In this document: piece after piece, positions 23,979-32,140 of the stretch | Position numbering within the stretch: position 1 is the first letter of the stretch | Layout of the letters: every line of letters starts with the position of its first letter | Source of the DNA: Herbihabitans rhizosphaerae | GTDB lineage: Bacteria; Actinomycetota; Actinomycetes; Mycobacteriales; Pseudonocardiaceae | DNA: 64,000 nt | Direction: 5' to 3' | Assembly: GCF_004216555.1 (NCBI RefSeq) | Contig: NZ_SGWQ01000001.1 | Span: 186,001 to 250,000, forward strand | The notes under the pieces: model-generated | Databases searched by the model: none | The model's input: only the letters and a program-made list of their open reading frames with translations | What the model was told of the DNA's origin: nothing | Made by a program: the position numbers and the translations under genes

Positions 23979-25118
23979 ATGCGCGGCCGTACCGTCGCCA
24001 CCGTTCTGACCGCCACAGCACTGACCGCCGTCGCGGTGTCCGCGTCGCCGGCCGTCGCGGCCCCGGCGCTCCACCTGCCCGAGCCGACCGGCCGCCAGCC
24101 CGTGGGCACCACCTCGCTGTACCTGAAGGACACCTCCCGCCCCGACCCGTGGGTGCCGTCGGTGAACGCCAGGGAGCTGATGGTCTCGGTGTTCTATCCG
24201 GCGCGTTCGGCGCACGGAGAGACGAAGCGGTACATGACTCCGGTGGAGTCGAAGGCGCTGCTCGAGGAGAGCGGCCTCGCCGGGGTGCCGCCCGACGTGC
24301 TGAGCACGGTGCGCACCAACGCGATCGTCGACGCGCCGCCGGTGACTCGACGGCCGCACAGCATTCCATTGGTGGTGCTGTCGCCGGGGTTCAAGAAGTC
24401 GCGTGCCACGCTCAGCTCACTGGCCGAGGACCTGGCCAGCCACGGCAACATCGTCGCGGTGGTCGACCACACCTACGAGAACGTGGCCACCACGTTCCCC
24501 GACGGCCGGGTCACCACGTGCGTCGCGTGCGGCGACTACAACGATGCGTTCTGGCACAAGCTGCAGTGGGGCCGGGGCGCCGACGTGTCGTTCGTACTGG
24601 ACGAGCTGACCGGGCCGCGGTCGAAGTGGCGCGGCGCGAACCTGATCGATCCTTCGAAGATCGCCATGGCCGGGCACTCCGTGGGTGGCGCGAGCGCCGT
24701 CCAGGCCATGCTCGGCGACACCCGGATCAAGGCGGGGATCGACATGGACGGGATGACCAACGTCCCGCTCCCCGCTCCGGGACTGTCCCGGCCGTTCCTG
24801 TTGCTCGGCCGGCAGAACACCTACACGCCGGGTACGCCCGGTGGTCCGGCGGCGAGCTGGGAGCGAGACTGGCCACTGCTGACCGGCTGGAAGCGGTGGC
24901 TCACCGTCGAGGGCATGGAACACCCGACGTTCACCGACGTCGGTGTGCTCGCCGGCCAGTACGGCATCGACTTCGGCGCGACCATCGACGCGGACCGTGC
25001 ACTGGAGATCACCCGGACCTACGTCAGGGCGTTCTTCCACCTGCACCTGCGCGGCCGACCACAGCCGCTGATGGCCGCACCCTCACCACTGTTCCCCGAA
25101 GTCACCTTCCACGGCTGA
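23979..25118 (+). CDS. Secreted alpha/beta hydrolase (PAF-acetylhydrolase-like)
   Basis: 379 residues. Signal peptide with probable cleavage after AVAA (residues ~27-28). Catalytic marks: VVLSPGF (oxyanion strand), nucleophile in AGHSVGGASA, and a His in GMEHPTFTD. The substituted PAF-AH/cutinase-like family often contains such actinobacterial secreted lipases or esterases. It starts 10 bp after the permease gene, so it belongs to the ABC operon and acts outside the cytoplasm, perhaps on the exported compound or on lipids. Its end is followed directly by the DnaA-box repeat element. Confidence 0.8.
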   Translation: MRGRTVATVLTATALTAVAVSASPAVAAPALHLPEPTGRQPVGTTSLYLKDTSRPDPWVPSVNARELMVSVFYPARSAHGETKRYMTPVESKALLEESGLAGVPPDVLSTVRTNAIVDAPPVTRRPHSIPLVVLSPGFKKSRATLSSLAEDLASHGNIVAVVDHTYENVATTFPDGRVTTCVACGDYNDAFWHKLQWGRGADVSFVLDELTGPRSKWRGANLIDPSKIAMAGHSVGGASAVQAMLGDTRIKAGIDMDGMTNVPLPAPGLSRPFLLLGRQNTYTPGTPGGPAASWERDWPLLTGWKRWLTVEGMEHPTFTDVGVLAGQYGIDFGATIDADRALEITRTYVRAFFHLHLRGRPQPLMAAPSPLFPEVTFHG

Positions 25119-25123
25119 CCCGG

Positions 25124-25250
25124 TTGTCCACAAGCTCCGTGTTATCCACATGTCGATCACCAAACGCCTATTCCCCCACCTGCGCCGATACCATGGTCTG
25201 GTGGGGTGCCCCGGTGCGGGTGGGGGCTACGTCCAGTACGTGGGCAAGAT
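25124..25250 (+). repeat. Dispersed intergenic element with paired DnaA boxes, copy 1
   Basis: TTGTCCACA (25124-25132) and TTATCCACA (25142-25150), 18 bp start to start, then 47 bp to a conserved 53-bp block (25189-25241) opening with TACCATGGTCTGGTGGGGTG. The same parts recur at 37423 with identical spacing and 52 of 53 bases alike in the block. Both box sequences match known DnaA-box variants. In the block GCCCC can pair with GGGGC and CTGG with CCAG, so an RNA structure is possible. Lies between a + strand and a - strand gene. Confidence 0.75.
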
Positions 25251-25261
25251 CAACGCGCGAA

Positions 25262-25289
25262 ACGGGGCGGCTCGATCGAGCCGCCCCGT
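25262..25289. terminator. Perfect 28-bp palindrome, likely bidirectional terminator
   Basis: ACGGGGCGGCTCGA followed at once by its exact complement, 14 bp per arm, then CTTGG. It sits 12 bp after the conserved block of the repeat element and 13 bp beyond the end of the DUF397 gene on the other strand. It could end transcripts from both sides, including a small RNA from the repeat element. Confidence 0.65.
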
Positions 25290-25301
25290 CTTGGTCGGTG
25301 C

Positions 25302-25499
25302 TTACGTCAGAGCCGCGCCGAGTGCCCGCCACGCGACGTGCGACAACACGAGCGCGCCGCCGTCCGGGTTCTTGGAATCGCGGATCGCGGCGGCGCTCGG
25401 CAGCGCGGCGATCTCGACGCAGTCGCCGCCGTCGTTGCCGCTGTAGCTGCTCTTGCACCAGCGCAACTCGCCCAGGTCTGGGGTATTCACGGCCGCCAC
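25302..25499 (-). CDS. DUF397 protein
   Basis: 65 residues with the DUF397 signature: LRWCKSSYSGNDGGDCVEIAALP, IRDSKNPDGGALVLSHVAWRAL. Such proteins are encoded beside XRE/DUF5753 regulators (WhiJ-like pairs) in many actinomycetes and are thought to act with them, possibly as antagonists. GTG at 25499, 17 bp after the XRE gene stop; the two read as one unit. Confidence 0.9.
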   Translation of the reverse strand: MAAVNTPDLGELRWCKSSYSGNDGGDCVEIAALPSAAAIRDSKNPDGGALVLSHVAWRALGAALT

Positions 25500-25516
25500 C
25501 TACCTCCGTCTGATCT

Positions 25517-26398
25517 TCATCGATAGTCGTTAGCGATTCTAGCGATAATCTCCCGCGAGTCACCGGGATCCGCTGCGGCGGCGCGGAGGCGCTGATAGGA
25601 CACGGCATAGCGTTCGATGACGGCGGTGTCCTCGGGATAGGTCGCGCCGCCCACCTCTTCGAAGTAGAGGATCGTGCCTCGGTCCGGCAGGCGGAGGAGC
25701 TTGAACACGTTCTTCGCCACGAACGCCTCGTCCCGGTTCGGTGTCGGCTTCGGCCGGAAGGGCAGCACCCGCAGCTCGATGAATGGCTGCTCTGCCAGCT
25801 CCACGAGGTGGTCGAGCTGGGCAGCCATCACCGAATCGTCGCCGATCACGCGGTGCAGGACGGCTTCGTTGAGGATGACGTCGAGTTGCGGCGGCTCGGC
25901 GCGTTCCAGGATCTGCTGCCGGCCGCGTCGCAGCTCGACCTGCCGGTCGATGTCCCGCCGGCCGGCGATCGGGTTACCCGCTTGGAGCAGCACGCGGGCA
26001 TAGTCCTCGGTCTGGAACAGGCCGGTAACGATCTCAGCCTCATACGTCGAGATCTCGCTCGCGGCGGCCTCCAGCGTTCGGTACCGCCGGAACCAGTTCG
26101 GCACGTCATCGCGGTAGCCGGCGTCACGGCGGCGCCGAGACCGGGACGGCTTGGGTACCGCCGCGAGCCGCAGTGCCTCGTCCTGATCCTCGGCGTTGGC
26201 CTCATACAACTCGAGCAGTTTCTGGACGTTCTCCTTGACGATCGACTGCTTGCCGTTCTCGATCCGGCTGATGCTCGCCTTCGAGGTGCCGATGGCCTTC
26301 CCGGCCGCCTCGGTGCCGATCTCGGCGCCATCGCGGAGCCTCCCCAGCAACAGACCCAGTTGGATCTGCGCGACAACCGGGTCTTCGTTCTCGGTCAT
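25517..26398 (-). CDS. XRE-family regulator with DUF5753 (WhiJ-like)
   Basis: 293 residues. N-terminal XRE helix-turn-helix: LGRLRDGAEIGTEAAGKAIGTSKASISRIENGKQSI. The rest is DUF5753: PNWFRRYRTLEAAASEISTYEAEIVTGLFQTEDYARVLL, VELRRGRQQIL, FIELRVLPF, then VIERYAVSYQRLRAAA. Streptomyces WhiJ-type proteins with this layout affect development together with a DUF397 partner, which follows here. ATG at 26398 with AAGGATCAC upstream; divergent from a run of small genes starting at 26546, whose promoter region it may control. Confidence 0.9.
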   Translation of the reverse strand: MTENEDPVVAQIQLGLLLGRLRDGAEIGTEAAGKAIGTSKASISRIENGKQSIVKENVQKLLELYEANAEDQDEALRLAAVPKPSRSRRRRDAGYRDDVPNWFRRYRTLEAAASEISTYEAEIVTGLFQTEDYARVLLQAGNPIAGRRDIDRQVELRRGRQQILERAEPPQLDVILNEAVLHRVIGDDSVMAAQLDHLVELAEQPFIELRVLPFRPKPTPNRDEAFVAKNVFKLLRLPDRGTILYFEEVGGATYPEDTAVIERYAVSYQRLRAAAADPGDSREIIARIANDYR

Positions 26399-26545
26399 GT
26401 GGTGATCCTTCACGTCGCGGCGATCTGCCCGCACCTTGCCCCAACCTACCGCGCGTTTCAAACCAGGTTCACCCGTTTGAGTACTTGGTTACATGTAACG
26501 TTACGACCTATTCTTTGAAACAGAGCAACCCGTGGAGGAGGTCCA

Positions 26546-26788
26546 GTGGACACCATCTGGAAGGCCGGCCTGGTGGCCTGCGCACTCATGGCTGTGCCAC
26601 TGGTCGTGGTCGCCGTGTCCGTGATCGCCGAGCGTCTGGCCGAACGTCGCCGTATCCGGCGATGCCTCGACGCCGATCGCGCGGCTGAGCTACAGGCAAG
26701 TCAGCCCCTCAGCGGGTGTCCACGTGCTGCCGGCGCACCCCCGCCCACGCCGGCAGCCGCACACGGTGAACTCCCGACCGCCGTGTGA
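26546..26788 (+). CDS. Small single-span membrane protein
   Basis: 80 residues: a membrane span AGLVACALMAVPLVVVAVSVIA, then a basic segment ERLAERRRIRRCL and a Pro/Ala-rich tail. Excellent RBS (GGAGGAGG, 7 bases before GTG). First gene of a + strand run divergent from the XRE/DUF5753 regulator. No family recognised. A strong hairpin follows its stop. Confidence 0.55.
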   Translation: MDTIWKAGLVACALMAVPLVVVAVSVIAERLAERRRIRRCLDADRAAELQASQPLSGCPRAAGAPPPTPAAAHGELPTAV

Positions 26789-26792
26789 CGAG

Positions 26793-26843
26793 CCGGGACC
26801 GCACGGTCGGAGTGCCCCCGACTGACCGATCGTGCGGTCCCGG
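26793..26843 (+). terminator. Hairpin with T-rich tail between two co-directional genes
   Basis: Arms 26793-26810 and 26826-26843 pair over 18 positions with one mismatch (CCGGGACCGCACGGTCGG against its complement), loop 15 bases, followed by TCCTTTCCTTC. This is close to an intrinsic terminator and stands 28 bp before the triple-HTH gene, so it terminates the first gene or limits read-through to the second. Confidence 0.6.
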
Positions 26844-26871
26844 TCCTTTCCTTCAGCGACAAGGGATTCAG

Positions 26872-27435
26872 ATGAGTGAACGTGGCGAACACCCCGACCG
26901 CGTGCCGAAACGTCGACGACTGACGGGCGTCGAACGCGAAATCCTGCGGAAGAGGCTCACGGCCGGTTACGCCCGAGGCGACAGCATCCGCGCGCTCAGT
27001 GAGAAGACCGGATTCAGCTTCGGTTTCGTCCAACAGGTGCTCGGTGAAGCCGGCGTTCTGCGGGAACGCGGCGGGTATCGCGGCAAGCGCGGACGCCTGA
27101 CCGGTAGTGCGCGCGCCGCGATCCGAGACGAGGTCGTGTCCCGGTACCGCGACGGATGGACCATCGAGGCGGTCGCCAAGAAGGTCGGGCGCAGCAAGGA
27201 CCTGGTCCAGCGGCTGCTTCGTGAGGCTGACGTCGGTCCTGCCGACAGGCGGATGACAACTCACGATCGCGCCATCCTGCGGCAAGACCTCAGTCGGCGT
27301 TACCGCGAGGGGCGAACCATCGCCGAACTCGCCGACTGGAGCGGTCGTGGCGCCGAGTTCGTGCACGAGGTGCTCCGCGAGGCCGGCGTATCTCTCCGGG
27401 CATCCGACATGCCGCCGCCGCGCGAGCGGCGGTGA
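26872..27435 (+). CDS. Protein with three tandem helix-turn-helix units
   Basis: 187 residues made of three similar ~45-residue units, each of the form (K/R)xx(Y/G)xxG(x)xIxxLxxxxGxxxxxVxxxLxEAxV: ILRKRLTAGYARGDSIRALS.., IRDEVVSRYRDGWTIEAVA.. and ILRQDLSRRYREGRTIAELA... Each looks like a homeodomain-like HTH of the kind found in resolvases and transposases, but no catalytic domain is attached. Very basic. A DNA-binding structural or regulatory protein is the plain inference. ATG at 26872 with AAGGGATTC upstream. Next gene starts 7 bp later. Confidence 0.65.
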   Translation: MSERGEHPDRVPKRRRLTGVEREILRKRLTAGYARGDSIRALSEKTGFSFGFVQQVLGEAGVLRERGGYRGKRGRLTGSARAAIRDEVVSRYRDGWTIEAVAKKVGRSKDLVQRLLREADVGPADRRMTTHDRAILRQDLSRRYREGRTIAELADWSGRGAEFVHEVLREAGVSLRASDMPPPRERR

Positions 27436-27442
27436 TGGTCTG

Positions 27443-27835
27443 ATGGATCGCCCCGCCGGCTGGACTCGTACCTACAGCAGTGCGCCAATTGTCGACCTGC
27501 GCGACGTCGCGAAGCTGGACAGTTGCCGACTCGCGGGGCTGTCCCGCGCTGAACAGGGGCATCTCAGGCGATTTGGCCGCCGGGTCTTCTGCGCGGGGCA
27601 AGCCTGCCCCGAACAAGTTGTGCTCGCCGTGCACGACCTGATTCGCGAGGGCTTGCTGAGCAACGTCATCGAGCCTGGGGAAGCCGCTGTCCGAATCGAA
27701 CTGACCGAGTCCGGCCGCGCCGAGCTGGCACGGCTCACTCGGGAGCCGCGCGCGCTGACGGTGGAGGAGCTGGTGTGCCACTGGCGCGACCGGCCCAGCC
27801 CGCGGGGAATTGACGCTGAACAACGTGACCGCTGA
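27443..27835 (+). CDS. Hypothetical protein, winged-helix-like C-terminal part
   Basis: 130 residues, ATG at 27443, 7 bp after the triple-HTH gene. The C-terminal half (VVLAVHDLIREGLLSNVIEPGEAAVRIELTESGRAELARLTREP) has the helix-strand pattern and the ELTExGRxEL ending of winged-helix proteins. No family recognised. Overlaps the next gene by 26 bp. Context suggests a DNA-linked regulatory cluster. Confidence 0.5.
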   Translation: MDRPAGWTRTYSSAPIVDLRDVAKLDSCRLAGLSRAEQGHLRRFGRRVFCAGQACPEQVVLAVHDLIREGLLSNVIEPGEAAVRIELTESGRAELARLTREPRALTVEELVCHWRDRPSPRGIDAEQRDR

Positions 27836-28085
27836 TCCCGGTGCTCGTGCCTACGCACCCGAGTACCGGTGGTACATCGGGTTCTTCACGCGGTCGCTGC
27901 TACATGCCGTCTTGATATCGCCGGAGATGCCCGACCAGTTCTGCGGTATGGACGTGCGGTGGGCGCTTTGCGGTGCACCCGTCGCGTGCATCCGGATCAA
28001 CGAACCGCGCCCGCGGTGTCGGGTCTGCTCGGACAAGTCCCCCGCTAAGACAGCAGGTCCCACTGGAGACGGAGAACGTGAATGA
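27810..28085 (+). CDS. Small Cys-containing protein (possible zinc-binding), gene 1 of 2
   Basis: 91 residues from TTG at 27810 (GGGGAA box 5 bases before); GTG at 27825 is an alternative start. Pattern: FFTRSLLHAVLISP, FCGM, ALCGAPVACI and PRPRCRVCSDK, i.e. a CG unit followed by a CxxC, which could bind a metal. The tail is polar. It shares the H...CG...CxxC layout with the next gene, to which it is coupled by ATGA. Confidence 0.5.
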   Translation: MTLNNVTADPGARAYAPEYRWYIGFFTRSLLHAVLISPEMPDQFCGMDVRWALCGAPVACIRINEPRPRCRVCSDKSPAKTAGPTGDGERE

Positions 28086-28402
28086 GGATCAGGTGGTGGC
28101 GGGCGACCAAGGCGCGGCTGCGCATCATCGGTCAGCGGCTCGATCAAGTGCGTAAGGGCCGGCGCGATCCTGCCGGCGACAGCAAGACGGTCGACGATCC
28201 GCAGCGGCGGTGGGGTCACGCCGTGCTTGATCCGACGCGCGCGCACGTGTGGGAGCCGAACCGACCGATCTGCCCGGCAGGTAGCGGGATTGCCGTATGC
28301 GGCGCATTGCTGGTCGCCGAGATCGACGCTCCACCGTCGATCAACGATGCCTCGGTGTGCTCATACTGCCGCGCCTGGCTCCTCGAGCACGCTAGCGGGT
28401 GA
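28082..28402 (+). CDS. Small Cys-containing protein (possible zinc-binding), gene 2 of 2
   Basis: 106 residues. Basic N-terminus (RIRWWRATKARLRIIGQRL), then HAVLDPTRAHVW, PICPAG, AVCGALLVAEI and ASVCSYCRAWL, again CG followed by CxxC. Coupled to the gene before (ATGA) and overlapping the end of the convergent espG-like gene by 11 bp. Similar small proteins are scattered near XRE/DUF397 loci in related genomes as far as I recall; no function is known. Confidence 0.55.
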   Translation: MRIRWWRATKARLRIIGQRLDQVRKGRRDPAGDSKTVDDPQRRWGHAVLDPTRAHVWEPNRPICPAGSGIAVCGALLVAEIDAPPSINDASVCSYCRAWLLEHASG

Positions 28403-29165
28403 GTTGCTCGTGCGCTGTATGCAGCCGGCGAATCAGGTCTTCCCGTGTCGCCGGGGCGATCTCGATGAATGATTCGCCACTCGTCGTGGTGACCGCGCTG
28501 GTGTATCGGCCGGAGGCGGTGTCGGTGTAGGTCACCGGCGGCTCCGCCTGCTGACGTCGTCCGAGGTGGTCGCGGATCGCGGTGTGCAGTTCTCCGGTGC
28601 CGTACACCGGTTGATCCATCAGCTGCCGCGCGGTCCGCGCGGCGTGGCTCGCGCGGCGAAGTGTCGCCCCGGATGGCATGCGAGTACGCCCGTCGGTCCT
28701 GGTCGCCGCGAGTTCCTCTTGCGGCACACGAAGCGGACCGCCGTGTCCGGGCGGGACGTCGGGCGTCTGCGCGACCAGCGAGGAGGCGAGCCGGCTCGGG
28801 CCGCGAAGCTGGTTCAGCCACACCGTGTCGCCGTCGCGGAGGGCCAGTACGGCTTCGTTGCCGATCGCCGCGGCCAACACGCCGATCGTGCGTTCGCCGT
28901 CGTGCAGCCAGCCGTAGTACTCGACCGTCGGCATGCACAGCACGCGAAGCGAGGCCTCGACCTCCGCGTCGAGCCGGCCCTTCCGGTCACGCCAGCCCAA
29001 CCGGGCTACCTCGGCGGCGATCTGCTCGGTGAGTTCGCGACGCCGTGCGCGTGGCCGCCACATCGCGGCCGGTGCGAGCGCCACATGCAGTTCGCCCAGG
29101 CTCTCCTCGTGCACGATCGCGGCGAGCAACTCTGCCGGCAGCGACACGTCAGCCGGCAACGTCAT
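28392..29165 (-). CDS. espG: EspG-family ESX secretion-associated protein
   Basis: 257 residues of the EspG family, cytoplasmic chaperones that bind PE/PPE-type substrates for type VII secretion. Visible family parts: the N-terminal strand region (LAAIVHEESLGELHVALAP), VEASLRVLCMPTVEYYGWL, RTIGVLAAAIGNEAVLALRDGDTVWL (core sheet) and the C-terminal SGRYTSAVTTTSGESFIEIAPAT. It follows the PPE-like gene, its probable client, by 33 bp. No EccC or other secretion genes are in the window, so it must serve a system encoded elsewhere. Confidence 0.82.
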   Translation of the reverse strand: MTLPADVSLPAELLAAIVHEESLGELHVALAPAAMWRPRARRRELTEQIAAEVARLGWRDRKGRLDAEVEASLRVLCMPTVEYYGWLHDGERTIGVLAAAIGNEAVLALRDGDTVWLNQLRGPSRLASSLVAQTPDVPPGHGGPLRVPQEELAATRTDGRTRMPSGATLRRASHAARTARQLMDQPVYGTGELHTAIRDHLGRRQQAEPPVTYTDTASGRYTSAVTTTSGESFIEIAPATREDLIRRLHTAHEQLTR

Positions 29166-29198
29166 CCGTGTTGGTTCCTTCCCCCAGTCACCGCGTGG

Positions 29199-30422
29199 TT
29201 AGTCGTCCACACCGATCACCGGCGGAGCGACCACGGGCGTGTCGCCCTCCCACAGGTCCTCGTCCTCGCGCTTGAGGAACGCCGGTGTCTGGTGTTCCTT
29301 GTCATCGTCCCCGCGACCATGGCCGCCGCCCATCGGCATCCCACCCATGCCCGCGCCACCACGCGCGCCGGCACCGCCGGCGCCACCACGGGACGCCGGC
29401 CCGTGTGCCTCGCCCGGCCCAGCCACACCACCGGCACGACCACCAGGACCGTGCGGCTCACCAGGCCGGCTACCGACGCCGCCGGTGCCCGGTGCGCCAC
29501 CGCCACGGCCGTAGCCGGGGCTGCTGCCGGTCGACCCACCGCCAGGCACGAACCCGACGCCGCCGGACGGACCGGGACCACCCTGCGGCGGCCCACCCGC
29601 GACCGGGCCACTCGGCAACCGCTGCTGGCCCTGCTCCGGTGGCGGGGCCGGAACGTACTCCTCCGGAGTCGTGCCCCCGCGCCAGTCCGATCCCGATCCC
29701 GGCCCTGGCGTCGGTGTCGGTGTCGGTCCGGGTGTCGGCCCCGGACCAGGTATCGGTGCGGGACCAGACCGATCGCCACTTCCCGGCGGCGGACTCACGG
29801 TCTCGCCGCTGCCCCGAGGAGGATCGCCGCCCACGATCGGCGGCGGTGTACCCGGCTCCCGGATTCCCGGCCCGTCCGGCCGCCCACCGGGCTGTGCTGC
29901 CACACCGAACCCGGCACCGTCACCGGCAAGAGCGCCATAAGTGCCGGGCAGGTTGTCGGTGTTGTAAATCGAATGATCTTCGTAAACCGTCATCGAGTCC
30001 ACGTTCCGCTGCGCCGCCGCGTTATGCGCCGAGGTCTGCTGCTCGAACGTCGCCACGTTCGGATCACCAACACCGCCCCACGGCGCCGGCCCCTCCGGCT
30101 GCGGCGGTACCGGCACGACCGACCGCTTCGCCTCGTTGAACGAATCCGCCTGCCGCCGCACCAAATCATGCGCGGCGAACAGCTCAGGAGCCGACAACTG
30201 GTGCTCCGCCGCCATCGGCAACCCACCCCGCCGTGCCGCCCCGCCCGCGTCGCCCCGCCACGACGACTCCATCCGCGTCGACAACCGCATGATCGCATCC
30301 GCGCGCTGCTCGTAAGTCCCCTTGAGTTGACTCAAAATTGCGGACCCGGCAGCCAATTCAGCCGCATTCCCCGTCTCGAAGTTCTCGAAAATCTCCTCAG
30401 CCGACATTCCGAAAATGGCCAC
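29199..30422 (-). CDS. PPE/WXG-like secreted protein with Pro/Gly-rich tail
   Basis: 407 residues. N-terminal ~130 residues are helical with a WxG turn (ESSWRGDAGG, residues 53-60) between two helices, and HDLVRRQADSFNEAKRSV as the second helix pair, the fold of WXG100/PPE substrates. About 200 residues of Pro/Gly repeats follow (GPGPTPGPTPTPTPGPG and similar). The extreme C-terminus AFLKREDEDLWEGDTPVVAPPVIGVDD is an acidic conserved-looking tail. No signal peptide. Preceded by a DUF3558 lipoprotein gene (1-bp gap) and followed by espG, so a type VII substrate is likely. Confidence 0.75.
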   Translation of the reverse strand: MAIFGMSAEEIFENFETGNAAELAAGSAILSQLKGTYEQRADAIMRLSTRMESSWRGDAGGAARRGGLPMAAEHQLSAPELFAAHDLVRRQADSFNEAKRSVVPVPPQPEGPAPWGGVGDPNVATFEQQTSAHNAAAQRNVDSMTVYEDHSIYNTDNLPGTYGALAGDGAGFGVAAQPGGRPDGPGIREPGTPPPIVGGDPPRGSGETVSPPPGSGDRSGPAPIPGPGPTPGPTPTPTPGPGSGSDWRGGTTPEEYVPAPPPEQGQQRLPSGPVAGGPPQGGPGPSGGVGFVPGGGSTGSSPGYGRGGGAPGTGGVGSRPGEPHGPGGRAGGVAGPGEAHGPASRGGAGGAGARGGAGMGGMPMGGGHGRGDDDKEHQTPAFLKREDEDLWEGDTPVVAPPVIGVDD

Positions 30423-30423
30423 G

Positions 30424-31059
30424 TCAACCCACCCCCTTCATTGTCGCGATCACCGCAGCCGCCACCTGCCGCGTCCGCTCACACGCCAAGTGCTTCGTCT
30501 CCCACTGCATTGCGCTGACCCGGAAGGTCAGCGTGTCAGAAATCCCCACCGTGATGTTGCAGTCGCCCTGCAACCGCTTGTCCGGTGGGGGGCCGTTGAA
30601 CACCGCTGGGTAGCCATCCACCATCGTGGGCTCCCAATAGCCCTGGAACGAGCCCCGCTCGTGTCCCCGGTAAGTGTCGGTCAAGCCGTTCTTATTGCCT
30701 TTCAGATACCCGACATCGGCGCTGTTATGGATCGCGGTCGGTGCGATCCACAGACACCCCGGGCCGATGTGCTCCGCGATCGGGCCAGTGGTATTGGCCC
30801 TGCCCTGCAACGGAAGCCCGAAACGCTGCAACAGTCCAGGCGAGATCGACGCGCACGGGTCGGTCAGAAACCGGCTGGCGTCCAGAGGGTTTGCAACCTT
30901 CGGCGCAGACGCGCTAGCCGAACTCGACGTCGGCGAACGAGATGGCGTCGTTGAAGTGGTTGCCGCCGACGCGTCACCCGCCCTGCTCTCCGTACAGCCA
31001 GCCAAACCGAGAACCGCTGCCGCCCCCAGCAGCACCGCAGTGGTCATCCGAGTGCGCAA
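30424..31059 (-). CDS. DUF3558 lipoprotein
   Basis: 211 residues. Lipobox AAVLGLAGC (Cys ~22), a Ser/Thr linker, then the DUF3558 domain: DASRFLTDPCASISPGLLQRFGL, GPGCLWI, GYPAVFNGPPPDK, GDCNITVGISDTL and a C-terminal HLACERTRQVAAAVIATM. Four Cys fit two disulphides. DUF3558 lipoproteins are frequently encoded next to ESX substrates in Pseudonocardiales and may act at the cell surface. Second gene of the four-gene leftward unit. Confidence 0.85.
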   Translation of the reverse strand: MRTRMTTAVLLGAAAVLGLAGCTESRAGDASAATTSTTPSRSPTSSSASASAPKVANPLDASRFLTDPCASISPGLLQRFGLPLQGRANTTGPIAEHIGPGCLWIAPTAIHNSADVGYLKGNKNGLTDTYRGHERGSFQGYWEPTMVDGYPAVFNGPPPDKRLQGDCNITVGISDTLTFRVSAMQWETKHLACERTRQVAAAVIATMKGVG

Positions 31060-31061
31060 CG

Positions 31062-31502
31062 TCAGTCCCTCGGCGTGACTCGTGCGGTGTTGCGCTCCTC
31101 AGTGGCCGCCATCGCCTGCCGCGACGCCGTCAACCGCGTGATGTAGTCATCCGCGTAGTCGAGCATCGCCTTGTTGTGGTCCCTCGCCTTCTCCACCGAC
31201 ACCTTCGCCGCACCGGCCTGCTCACCACTCGGATCGTCCTGGGCCGGTGCGACCATGAAACCGACCGCCTGCGTGAACAGGTACTGGTCGTGCCTGATCT
31301 CGTCGCGCAGTGTCATCCACTCCGTGATCACACCATCCAGCTCGGCCAGGTCGGCGAACACGAACTCGCCCGCACCGCTGCCGCCGCCGCTGTGGTCGCG
31401 TCCCTCGCCGCCAAAGATGTGCGTGCTGGCGTTGAACCTCACCTCGTCCAACGCCATACGCACGCGCTCTTCAGGCGAAAAATCGTGCGGGTTGAAACTC
31501 AT
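31062..31502 (-). CDS. Small helical protein of an ESX-associated cluster
   Basis: 146 residues, first gene of the unit that continues with DUF3558, PPE-like and EspG genes (2-bp gap to the next). Mostly alpha-helical: EERVRMALDEVRF, FADLAELDGVITEWMTLRDEIRHDQYLFTQAVGFM and SVEKARDHNKAMLDYADDYITRLTASRQAM, with no signal peptide. The two-helix layout is like that of small ESX partners although no WxG is present. Likely co-secreted or a partner of the PPE-like protein; family not recognised. Confidence 0.6.
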   Translation of the reverse strand: MSFNPHDFSPEERVRMALDEVRFNASTHIFGGEGRDHSGGGSGAGEFVFADLAELDGVITEWMTLRDEIRHDQYLFTQAVGFMVAPAQDDPSGEQAGAAKVSVEKARDHNKAMLDYADDYITRLTASRQAMAATEERNTARVTPRD

Positions 31503-31666
31503 CCCGTCGTCCCCTCAGTTCGTTCATCAGCGGGCAATCCCAGGCTCCCACAGACCGCTGTCAGGCGGACACCCCAGGTCACACCGGTCGCCACCGTATC
31601 AACTCGACCCGGACCAGCCGTGCGAGTTGTCCGAGATCACTCGTTCGGCGCAATACAGAAGGCCCT

Positions 31667-31996
31667 ATGGCTACGGTGATGGCCGTGGAGGAACCACTCC
31701 CCGAGCAGCCGCACAAGCACCTCGAGTTAGCCGATCGATGGCACTCGCTACTGGCAATCCACCAGCGCATGCTCGACCAGGAAGTCAGCGACCAGGCACG
31801 CGAATGGATGGCCGACCACCTCATGGTGCTCGCCCTCAACGAGGACATCGAACGCGCCCACGCTCGCGGCGACACCGACATAGCAGCGGAACTCATGGTG
31901 GCCGTCCAGCCGTACCTTCAACGCGCCAATGAAAGCGTCGGGCGCTACATCACCGTTCGCCCGGGTCCTGAGGATCACCCCGAACAGGACCCGTGA
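31667..31996 (+). CDS. Hypothetical helical protein, divergent from the ESX-associated unit
   Basis: 109 residues, ATG at 31667 (ATG at 31679 also possible). Helices rich in Glu/His/Ala: HLELADRWHSLLAIHQRMLDQE and LALNEDIERAHARGDTDIAAELMVAVQPYLQRANESVGRYI. No family recognised. Divergent from the ESX-associated genes with 164 bp between, and upstream of the YbaB-like gene in the same direction. Confidence 0.5.
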   Translation: MATVMAVEEPLPEQPHKHLELADRWHSLLAIHQRMLDQEVSDQAREWMADHLMVLALNEDIERAHARGDTDIAAELMVAVQPYLQRANESVGRYITVRPGPEDHPEQDP

Positions 31997-32140
31997 CATG
32001 ACGCCCCTTGTTACTCCGTTCGGGTGGCGCAACGCAGATAGCGCCAACCCGTGCGAGTCGCGCCGCTTAGCCTGGCGGCCGTTTGGGGGTCTGCGCTCAC
32101 TCCAGGCTCATCAACACAGTTGACGTTGGGAGAGCCTCAC

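Noticed and set aside
25124..25150. DnaA boxes as a replication origin
   Set aside because: Only two boxes per site, two sites, and no dnaA, dnaN, recF or gyrB nearby; not an oriC.
25194..25260. Small frame MVWWGAPVRVGA in the 53-bp repeat block
   Set aside because: Conserved in both copies but so is every base of the block; no RBS and the frame ends differently, so it is more likely a DNA or RNA signal than a peptide.
28566..30518. + strand frame opposite the PPE-like and EspG genes
   Set aside because: Shadow frame rich in Arg and Pro created by the Gly/Pro repeats of the real gene.
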